DNA of 64,000 bases from Acephala macrosclerotiorum (lineage: Eukaryota > Ascomycota > Leotiomycetes > Helotiales > Mollisiaceae). Location of the stretch: the NCBI GenBank assembly GCA_014904845.1, contig MU119254.1, positions 124,001 to 188,000 on the forward strand, given 5' to 3'. Under the pieces are notes generated by a model, which was not told the DNA's origin, ran no database searches, and was given only the letters and a program-made list of their open reading frames with translations. The translations under genes and the position numbers were made by a program. This document shows, piece by piece, positions 22,577 to 31,458 of the stretch (its first letter is position 1; every line of letters begins with the position of its first letter).

Positions 22577-23248
22577 TCAATCAACTCCGCCTCGCTCTTC
22601 CCCTTCACTCTCGTCTCCACCTCCCTTCAAATCCCACCTCCACCCCTCCCTCCATTCCTCAAACCTTTCTGGCCACCTACTCGCCAACTCCAACCCCACC
22701 ACCGTCGCACCAACACTCATCGCCCCATCCTTCCCATCCCCGAATCTCCCATTTAGATCCTTCACCACCTCATCAACCTTTTCCCTCTCCAACCCACGAA
22801 AAATTCGTATATTAGTCTTGAACTTCAGATCTTGGTGAATCGGCTTTCTCCCTCTAGGAACAAATTCCTTCTTTTTCTGCAACACGTCATAGATCTCTTG
22901 ATTCCACCTCTCCAATTTCTGCCCCTCGCTTTGGGTCTTTGCTAGAAGAGAGTTATGATGGCGATCCACTTTCAACTGTAAGCTTTTGAACACCAAATCA
23001 AATTCTTTCTGATCTTTCGTGATCGAGGTAAATAGTGATTTATAGATAGGTAGTAAGTGCGGTGCAGCTGGGAGGCGATTGATGAGGTGGATTCGTAAGG
23101 AGGTCTCGGTAAGAGGACATGTGGCCATTAAGTCGGGATAGGCGGCTCGGAGGTGGGTTATGAGCGGTTGGAGAGGTACGGGATTGATAATAAGTGAGAG
23201 CCGGAGTAGATGTGCTGGGTTCAGGACGGGGGCTTTTGATTTCGTCAT
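22577..23248 (-). CDS. Hypothetical protein, charged C-terminus
   Basis: 223 residues from the first in-frame ATG (MTKSKAPVLNP). The frame stays open about 28 codons upstream without an ATG, so an upstream exon is possible. The N-terminal half is hydrophobic and basic (HLLRLSLIINPVPLQP, then RIHLINRLP), the middle is helical and charged (KKKEFVPRGRKP), and the end is Gly/Glu-rich. I do not recognise a family. A possible paralogue fragment lies about 400 bp upstream at 23651-23926, sharing LRLS-N-VP-PL-H-Y spacing. No intron is needed. Confidence 0.5.
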   Translation of the reverse strand: MTKSKAPVLNPAHLLRLSLIINPVPLQPLITHLRAAYPDLMATCPLTETSLRIHLINRLPAAPHLLPIYKSLFTSITKDQKEFDLVFKSLQLKVDRHHNSLLAKTQSEGQKLERWNQEIYDVLQKKKEFVPRGRKPIHQDLKFKTNIRIFRGLEREKVDEVVKDLNGRFGDGKDGAMSVGATVVGLELASRWPERFEEWREGWRWDLKGGGDESEGEERGGVD

Positions 23249-23650
23249 CGTTGCGAGACGTTGAGGTGAGGTGGTTGTAGACGGCACGTGATGTTGTCGA
23301 GAAGTTCCTTGATCGGGGTTGGCAGATGGCAATCAGAGGGTGTCCTTGTGTGATATGGCGAAAGAGATATTTCAAAGAGAAAATTTGTGCTTGATGCTGT
23401 TGTGATGAATGCGTTGCAGGTTTTCGAGAGGATGGAAAGAAGAGGTTGGGATGGAAAAGTTGAAGCGGCCGCCCCCGCTATCCTTTAAACAAACGAGGTA
23501 CCAAGGGTTTTCTATTATTAGAAGAGTATGGAGGTATTGTGGACGATTCCCCGACGCGATTCTGGATAATATTCTAGATCAAGATCTGCCACTTGAGTCT
23601 TATGAGTCGAAAAAGTGATAAGGTTGCTGAAGATATTGAATACATTGATT

Positions 23651-23926
23651 TTAAGCGCCACGCCAGCCAGGTTTGAGGTAGAGTCCTTTGTGGGACCAAT
23701 CGAGTCTGTTCGACAATTCCTTCACATAGACTGAGCAGACGTGGTCTAATAATGGGCTGGGTACGCAATTTACGCGGAACGAGAGCCGGAGGAGATGGTT
23801 TCCCATGGTGATTGAGATGAGTTCCAGTGAAGGTTGATCACGTGGGAGCCGGTTTTGTAGGCGTATTCGACCAACATTGGGGTCAGGTTTAGCATCGGGA
23901 AGGAGAAGTGCCAGCGTTTCTTTCAT
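23651..23926 (-). CDS. Short hypothetical ORF resembling part of the neighbouring gene
   Basis: 91 residues with an ATG start. It contains RIRLQNRLP and HLLRLSFRVNCVP, echoing RIHLINRLP and HLLRLSLIINPVP in the gene at 22577-23248 but in the reverse order. It may be a rearranged duplicate fragment, a short exon or coincidence. No function can be assigned. Confidence 0.3.
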   Translation of the reverse strand: MKETLALLLPDAKPDPNVGRIRLQNRLPRDQPSLELISITMGNHLLRLSFRVNCVPSPLLDHVCSVYVKELSNRLDWSHKGLYLKPGWRGA

Positions 23927-24260
23927 CTTGGGACATGACGGTGTGGAGTCGTTGAGGTTGATTGTAGGAAGATACGAAGTTGAGATGCATACCTAGGTGT
24001 GTGGGAGGTTAGCAGCTTGAGGCCCTTGCTCCCAAGTGAAATAACACCCCATTTCAGCCATAGCAGAAAACATCATTACAGCTTATTCCTTTCGTATTTC
24101 AAGGTATCTCAAGACGAACTGTGGCTACTCAGTTTATTTCGAGTTTTCAGTATACCTAGTGCGAGGCTATGTAATACAAAGTCGAAGAGAAACACCACCC
24201 TTTATTTTCACCTCACCTCCTTGACATTCCCTAGGAGAACATCACAAAGCCAAGTGAGGA

Positions 24261-26066
24261 CTAAGCGCAATAGAATCCCTCAGGCGCCGTCCCATTGCCA
24301 ATCCCATTGAAGTACTGCAATTTTGGATACGGACAAAGAGGCCTGTTGATGACCGTCGCGGTGTCCACACTCGTGGCAAAGTATCCGGAGCGATGCCCTC
24401 CTCCACCCACTTCCGCATGGCGTCGAATGTTTCGTCAGGGTAAGGACCGTCTCCACCGAAGCAGTAGTGTACACCTGGCGCTAGAAACATTCTGTAGAAG
24501 TCGTGGACGTTGGAGTCTAGGGCTGTGACGGCGTCGTAGTAGTGAAGGGTGCCGTTAGTGGGGATGAGACTGTCGGCCTGTTGCAATTGTTAATGTTGAG
24601 ATCTGCGAGGCCAGAAAAAATCGGGAAACATACCAGCCCATGATACCCAAGAATCTTGCCACCATGTGCTTTATACTCCGACAGTCTGGATCGCTGGTAC
24701 CAATGATGGAAGTATACTGCTGTACCCCCATGTGAAAAGCTTTTTCGAACTCCGTGTGTGTCATTCGGCTGAAATCAAAACCGTCATTTTTGAGAATGAA
24801 GTACTTGAGCCAGTCACTTGCAAAGTCGAAGTTGCCTGCCGTGCAAGCCCCGTTCGTTGAGCATGTGGTCGGAAACATTGATGGATCTGTTGTTGTTCCA
24901 CTTAGGACGACACCTTTATTAGGTCCGAACCAGAGAGACGAATTATCGGTCTTCTTAGCGCCCGAAAACTAGAAGAATAGTCAGTAAAATGATCCAACTG
25001 TTAAGGATGAGTAGCTTGCAGTTGCTTGGACAATTGTGGCTGCCGCTGAAGAAACTTCTCTCTCAATGCCAAAATTGAAGCAGTTGAATGTTTGGCCTAC
25101 AACGGACATTGGATCAAACAAGCATTTATTGGGATCACTTATGATACTATCAACCAACCCATCAAGGCCATCGCATGTGTCAAGTAGAGCGTCTTCAATG
25201 GCACTGATCTCGCAGGAAGGTGGATATTCTCCCAGACTGTTCATGAAGAATGAAGGCCATGTGTCTCCCATAAAGAATTCGCTCCAGTTGATCGCTGGGG
25301 CCGACAAAGCAATACCATCAAATGCGTCAGGATACCTCTGGGCAAGCATCAACCCTTGGCGACCTCCTTGTGAACAGCCGGTAAAGTACGAGTACTTCGG
25401 TGCTGCGCCATAGAAATTGGTTGTGACAGCTTTGCCATTGACAGAGGTATCGTTCAGCGAGACTGACGCAAGGTTTTTGAGGAGGTAAAGATTGGCATTT
25501 CCAGGGCTGAGGAGTGCCCATTCGGTCGGATATATTTGAGAACCAAGTCCAGCACCGGTCGAGATGGCAGAGTAACCTTGTCCAACCGCTGCTGTCATTC
25601 CCATAATAGGCGGCAGATATAACCCCGCTTGCCAGCTACCACCACCGACCATCTGAAATGTATTAGCTTGGTGAATGACGGAATGAAGTGTTGAGTTTAC
25701 CTGAAATCGTCCATTCCACGTGTCGATTGGCAGATAGACCTTGACGAAGACCGTATCGTGTTGACCAGGATGAGTGTATGACATTGTGACATTGCAGAAG
25801 GAAACATTTGTGACATTGGCGGAGCCGTGGTTACTGTAATATCCGGAGTGCACGAACTGTGAGTAGTTTTGAACAAGATTTGCTTCGATGGAGAGAAACT
25901 CGGCTCCAAACAATGTGGGATATGGAATTGCTGCCGCAGAACAAGCGGGCGATGCCGAGAAGTTTAAAAGGCTCATTGTGACTTGGAGCTGTCGATGATT
26001 CGGGACGCCGGAACTGCGGATGAAGAACAATAGTATGAAGAACGGGCGAACGATCATTATATGCAT
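24261..26066 (-). pseudogene. Tannase/feruloyl esterase family gene with two frameshifts
   Basis: Secreted alpha/beta-hydrolase family that releases phenolic acids such as gallate or ferulate from plant esters. It starts at 26066 with a hydrophobic signal sequence. The nucleophile elbow GCSQGGRQG, the Asp region ADSLIPTNGT and the His region APGVHYCFGGDGP give the Ser-Asp-His triad with its linked Cys pair. Introns: 48 nt in frame (about 25654-25701); 51 nt with a GC donor (24969-25019, GCAAGC...TCTAG); one after HGL (GTATGT...CAACAG). Two single-base losses break the frame. Near 24681-24690 SDPD must change frame to reach LSEYKAHGGKILGYHGL. Near 24378-24383 a second shift is needed to reach VDTATVIN and the expected ending GFYCA at 24261. 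Otherwise the gene is complete. It is a recent pseudogene, or the assembly has base errors. Confidence 0.85.
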
Positions 26067-27107
26067 TATTCTTGGAAATGCTGGAAATTGAGAATTCTTC
26101 GAAGACTCCCTACGACATACGAAAATACGGTACCTTGGTGATCATGTGGGGAATGTCGGAGATGTTCATGAAGTATTGTAGCAACCGTATCCGCCGTATT
26201 TGAATCCCGACCCTTGAGGCCCTCGAAATTTCCAGGCTTGGATCAAGTTGGCTAAGTAGGCTCTCATAAATTGGAGGCTTAGCAGACCCAATACGTCAAT
26301 ACGGCGGCGATACGACAGATACGACGAGCAAATCGCCGCCTGTGTCCGCCAGCTGACGTGAACGCAGATTATGGTGACATGTTAATCCCAGCGGCCATTG
26401 GGTAGCTCAAGCGATGCGGTAGTTGCCTGCATATGGTTTTGGGTTATGCATTGTCGCTTCGCGGTATCGATATTGTGTGAAAGCACAGCGGAGAATCGTG
26501 TCACGTCTTCAAGCAGGCAGCTCGGACCGGCAGAGAAATAACGAATATTTCCAAGAAGTCTAGTCCGTAACTTCGATCGTGGAGAAGGCAGACACGATCA
26601 TTGTTGAACAGTTGATATTGATGTGGTGGATGGAAGACGACGACTTGTGAAGAGGACGCGACGAGAAAACAACCCAGAGACACGCTAAAGCTCTTGGCAT
26701 TCCTCGCTACAGAGAAGCGAGCAGCCCCTGAGCCCCTATTGTGCGGGGTAATGGATTTTGAGTGTTAACAGTTGCTTCCTTGTACAATCAAGCGCTCGAG
26801 CAAATCTATCATAAAATGTTCGAAAAAATTCTACTAGTGAATCTAGACAGTAGGTTGCGAGTGTGAGTTGAGTATTGAGGGGCTGGTACTTTGTGAGTCA
26901 AAAGATTGGCATAGATTGGCATGGAGGAGTCAAGCAATGCCTCCGAAAGCTATATTAGAACAAGAAGGCCTAAAATACAGCAGTCCCGAGTCCAAGGTGC
27001 CTTATACAAACCATTGTGTTCCTTCCCCGCCTGGTACCTCCTGACCTAGACCAACTTCGATCAAACTCAAATTATTCCAATCGCGGTGCTCAACACGGTT
27101 CGACAAC
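26067..27107. other. Intergenic region
   Basis: No gene seen. It presumably contains the promoters of the tannase and of the unknown gene at 27108. Confidence 0.4.
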
Positions 27108-27741
27108 ATGAGTACTCTAGCCACAACACTTGAAAAGTTCTTCCACACTACGGCATGCCCTTCCGAGCTCCCAGATGAAATCAAACAGTCACAAGAGCAT
27201 GCTCTTCATGCTGCCGATGTTCTTGGACAAGCAGCCTATCCTCCTTCTGGATGCTCCTCACACGCCACTTTGCTGAAAGAAGGTCGTGCGAACCTCGACT
27301 CGAACCGTGAGCCAGACTCAGACTCAGATCCACTCACTGTCCTCGACAAGCTCGACTCCCAAGTTCGAACCTCGATCGATAGCATCATTGAAGACATTGA
27401 CAGAGCTGGGCAGGAGACAGAGCTGGGCAGGAGACAGATGCTGCTGTTTCAGCCAGGAGCTTGCATGAGTTAGCAGCAAGTGCCCGGAAAAAGCTCCATG
27501 ACGCGAAACAGGCTATCCGATACCGCATACTAGTAGCCAAGCTCAAGTACGATGAATGTTCCACACCGCCGTACTATCCCTACTATCCTCATGCACTTCG
27601 GGTTCGTCATGCTGAGTATTTCTCTCAAATCCTCAATTAACAAAAGTACAGGTTGAAAACGAGAAGCCCTATTCCAAGCCAAACCCCAGCCTGTCCTCGA
27701 ACGCAGCCGATCTTCGAGTACCTTCTCTCCTGATAGTGTAG
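27108..27741 (+). pseudogene. Unknown helical protein gene interrupted by a 17-bp tandem duplication
   Basis: The ATG opens a frame of 121 codons that ends soon after a perfect 17-bp duplication (unit acagagctgggcaggag, at 27400-27416 and 27417-27433). Ignoring one copy, the frame continues through SARSLHELAASARKKLHDAKQA and YDECSTPPYYPYYPHALR to a plausible 50-nt intron (27602-27651, branch ATTAAC, acceptor TACAG) and a short last exon ending at 27741. The intact product would be about 190 residues, helical and charged, with no signal peptide. The family is unknown. Either the duplication inactivated the gene or the 121-residue form is a real truncated allele. Confidence 0.5.
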
Positions 27742-28384
27742 TTGGGCTACCGTGCTCGCTGTTAGTACTTAATACATCCTCCGCGTCAAATTTTGCTACC
27801 TTCGCAGCAATCCATTGATGTTCAACATTTTTGAGCAAAGTGCTACAAGTAGGCGATGGTTTCAGAATTCGGGGTCCTCACTAGACGCATATAAATACAG
27901 TCTGGAAAGTGTATTGATGTTGAGAGCACAATGTAGACTCAGCACTCACTCTTCTAGGGATCACTTGATGAATTTGCACAGCTTCGGGGAATTTTAGGGC
28001 GATGACATTTCGCTTCTACATTATTCTCTACATTCGGGTACCCCACAGGTGATGTCTTCACGTGATAGCTGTTTGCGGCCATCTTTTCGTTATTCAATTA
28101 TGAAAGACCGAATAGCAACGAACAAAAGACAACAAGAAGAGTATCTTTGATTAGAGGAGTCTGCAACTCTTTATTCGAAAAATCTCCTAGAGTACACCCC
28201 ACCTATAACAGCTTTCAATTCATCCTCTAGATCTGAATCACCATTCGCATCTGGCCCATCGTGACACACCGCTACTTTGAAGTATTGACATACACAGAAT
28301 ATTTTATAGAATCCCACAAGTATTTTTGCCAAGACCCTAGATTCTGGAAATCTCCAACATCCCTCGCACTACAGGCGATTGAAA
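27742..28384. other. Intergenic region
   Basis: No gene seen; mixed composition with an AT-rich part at 28080-28230. Confidence 0.35.
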
Positions 28385-29254
28385 ATGGCTACCTCAGTAC
28401 TCTCTTCACCAGAATTCGCATTCACACCTTCCGATACTCGCCTCCTCATAACTTATAAAGGTGTTCCGGCCCACGCCCACATCTCCTCCCAGGCCATGGC
28501 CCTGGCCAGTCCTGTATGGAAGAACTTTCTCTTCCCTCCTTGGTCCGTGCCTACTCACGTCTTCGGAAAAGGACGAGGAGGAACTTGTCGCAGGGGTGAA
28601 GCAGTTGAAACTGGAGCCAGTTAAGCAACTTGATTTTAGTGAGGATAATGCTGATGCTTTGCTTGTCCTTCTTTGTGTTGCACATTTGTAGTTCGAGGAT
28701 ATTTTGAAGGATCAACCTGCGAGACAATTGTTGATCGATCTGGTTATCACTTGCAATCAGTATCTCTGTCTTGATCTCATTAGACCTTGGGTTGAGCTTT
28801 GGATAGAGCGTGAATTCAGGAGGAAAACTACTGCTGGGGGTAGTTACAAGGTCTGGATCGACAAATCGACCGAAAGTATTCATGTCATGATGTTACTTAG
28901 GTGAGTCTTTGGCCTTCTCAATGACCTCAACGGCCGTGTTAAAGATTGCGACTTCTTCGAGAATGGAGCCAAACTGCTGTACTATGATTCTAAGAACGGC
29001 GAACTCCCAGAATTTCTTGCTGATTGGCCCTTGCCAGATGGTATAATAGGTATACCTACCATCTAATTCTCATGTGCATCAGAACTAACTGTGATACAGA
29101 AGAAATAAAAACAACACGAAGAGCCACTATCGAATCTCTTCATGCTAAAGCATATGAGCACCTTACGGAGCTTGAAGAGCACCAGGAGGATTTCCGCGCA
29201 GAACATAACGAAAAGTGCCGGGCTGGCTTTCTCAAGGCCTACAAGGAAGAATAA
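28385..29254 (+). pseudogene. BTB/POZ-domain-type gene with a frameshift and a stop
   Basis: It resembles the large fungal family of BTB proteins. The N-terminus, from MATSVLSSP, reads DTRLLITYKGVPAHAHISSQ then ASPVWKNFLFPPW. After FPPW (about 28545) the frame must shift by one base to continue as SSEKDEEELVAGVKQL, DFSEDNADALLVLLCVAHL. A TAG at 28689-28691 sits where the family has Gln or another residue (CAG to TAG would be one C-to-T change in CpA). The same frame continues as FEDILKDQPARQLL, CNQYLCLDLIRPWVELW. Further down are the segment NDLNGRVKDCDFFENGAKLLYYDSKNG and an intron with branch ACTAAC ending at about 29099, then a charged helix to 29254. At least two lesions are present. BTB proteins mediate protein contacts, and the role here is unknown. 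Confidence 0.65.
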
Positions 29255-29388
29255 CGGAACAGCTTCTGGCCTCGAATAATGGTAGATGATCCGATATCTG
29301 TAGCAGATATCCTCAGACCGAGGTATGGGATCATTGTCTACGAGAACAGGTCAAATGTTTCCAAAAGGGCTTGCCATCATACAGCCGA

Positions 29389-29577
29389 ATGAAACGTTTA
29401 GACAATGAGATTCGAAATCTTGGTATACGAGCATGGAAAGCTTTGCGGGAGGACATCCTTCCTGCTAAAAATGTCAATCCTCGGCTAGAAGAGCAAACAA
29501 ACCGTATCGAGAGACTCACTGGAGAATGGTGTAAGATAGGAGAAAAGGAGGAGGACGACGATGACTGGTCTGACTAG
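29389..29577 (+). CDS. Short acidic-tailed ORF, probable gene fragment
   Basis: 62 residues from MKRLDNEIRNLGIRAW to a poly-acidic end (EEDDDDWSD). The same frame is open upstream to about 29300 without an ATG (KCFQKGLPSYSR). It lies just after the broken BTB gene and may be the end of that or another decayed gene. No domain is recognised. Confidence 0.3.
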   Translation: MKRLDNEIRNLGIRAWKALREDILPAKNVNPRLEEQTNRIERLTGEWCKIGEKEEDDDDWSD

Positions 29578-30241
29578 AGTAACGATTCGGCAAGAAACAA
29601 GAAGTTTCGATTGCTTTTAGTCATTGGAAGCGCTACCTGGAGATGTGGCATAAGGATCGACTGAATTTGAATGATTCGCTGCTCGATTCTGCGTTGCTGA
29701 ATTTAACATAGACAGCTAATGACTTCATTTGTAAACCAATTTTTAACAACTGATAGCATCGTGATTCGAAATATTGCTCCCTTTCAACTCGCTGAGATAC
29801 CCCACACGACTTTGTTGCATTCACAAAGATGTACTGAATCTCGTTATGTTGGAAAAACAGGTAGGATTCGAATATGGTTCACGTGAACAGAGCACGGCGG
29901 ATACGTATCACAGGGCTAGCTTCGTATGAGCTAATCCAATGATGGTGTATCCTATTGTGTCTATCTTTCTATCTAAAGAGAGACTGCTCAATATATAGAA
30001 TATCTGGTGCTTCGTACGAGACACATATCGTTTCATCGAGTGCGCTGGCGCACTCGACACGTGATCTGGCATCTCGAACCACGCTCCTCGCGACACGTTA
30101 CTTGACTTAGAATCTTTACAAAAGACGTAGAGATCATTAACCCCTCCTACTAACCAAGGAACCTGCAAACATCACCACTCTACAAGTTACAGGATCCCCA
30201 AGTTTCAGAAATGGTCCCAGAAACACTGACCTCCCACATCG
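29578..30241. other. Intergenic region with a perfect hairpin
   Basis: No gene supported. It contains a perfect inverted repeat at 30036-30057 (10-bp arms TCGAGTGCGC, 2-bp loop). Confidence 0.45.
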
Positions 30242-30844
30242 CCTCTCAGATCTTCGCCCTTCCTTCTTCATCTGCACATCAACTTCACAAACCACCATAA
30301 GAGCCACAGCCAAATCCATCGATATACCGATACGTGTTCCATCGAAGCTTGCAATACCAAAGGAAAAATTGCTCTCACCGTCCCCTTCAAGAACTCCTCC
30401 GCCCCCACCCGCTTCCTCGCCTTCGCTTTCTGCACTTGTTGCTAAGAGCCTAATACTGCCAAAGCGACTGTCAAACTTCCTGTCCTTCGTTTCTTCAACC
30501 CATCAACTGTCCAAAGCTTTCGATCGGCATGCACCGACCTCGCTGTCCTCGAAACAATTTCTGTTCTTCCCGATGGGATAGTCGATGAGGAGATACATGC
30601 TTGGATAAAAGAGCAAATGGATGAAATACGGCTTGATGGATTTGAGGAGCACAGAAAGAGGATGTATTCCGGGGTCGTGCTTAATACTACTATTCACGGG
30701 GTACAGGTCGGGTTGTTGATGGGTGTTGGAATATTGACATGGGAGCTGGATTATTTAGAAGACGCGGAAAGAGTGGAGATTCTTGGATGGATCAAGGAGG
30801 GGGAGGAGTTTGTGTCTGACTTGGAGCTTTCGACTTATTTCTGA
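30242..30844 (+). pseudogene. Unknown decayed ORF with an internal TAA
   Basis: One frame is open from about 30242 to the stop at 30844 except for a TAA at 30443-30445. A CAA-to-TAA change, one C-to-T in CpA, would explain the stop. The segments KIALTVPFKNSSAPTRFLAF, FFNPSTVQSFRSACTDLAVL and GVVLNTTIHGVQVGLLMG look like protein, and the end is acidic. No family is recognised and no start is certain. Confidence 0.35.
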
Positions 30845-31458
30845 GCGGTACTCTGCTCCTTCCCAAACGGTATCAGCAGCTTATGAAGTAGCATAGGAAG
30901 TCCCTCACGTTCATCTCAACGGATCGCAAATCGAGCGAGTAAATACTACTAATAAAGAGGACTGGCCTAACGCGCCCTTTCTCCTTGAACTTGATGCAGA
31001 CGCAGGGCAGACCGGGGAGGAGCGGGCTACGAACAAGGAAGCCACGCCCAAACGACCCCAGCTCCTTCAGCTTGATGTAAACGACGAGAAAGGCGATGGT
31101 GACAGTGAAGATGGAAGTTTAAGCCTGTGGCCAAGAGCGCAAATAGCACACGATATGCGGAGGATGTCGGAGGTTTTTTGGAAGGAAGGAAAATTACTAG
31201 AGAAGCTAGAGAGCGTAGAAGGGAGAGTGGAGTTAGAATAGTAGAAAATAATGATGCATTGAACTGAAGAACACGTAGTTGAAAGTGACTGTGGTGTGTC
31301 TGCCAGCAGATCTCAGGAAAGAACGTTGACCGAAACCAGTGAAGGAGAAAACACCCCGCAACCCCACCGCCGTACCTGGGGCCCCAGGTATATTTCCTTA
31401 ATAAAAAAAAAAAGACCAAAAATGCATACAGGAAAAAGCGCACTTGTGTCGAAAAGTC
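30845..31458. other. Intergenic region with an 18-bp palindrome
   Basis: No gene seen. A perfect palindrome, TACCTGGGGCCCCAGGTA, lies at 31373-31390 just before an A-rich run (about 31400-31413). Confidence 0.5.
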
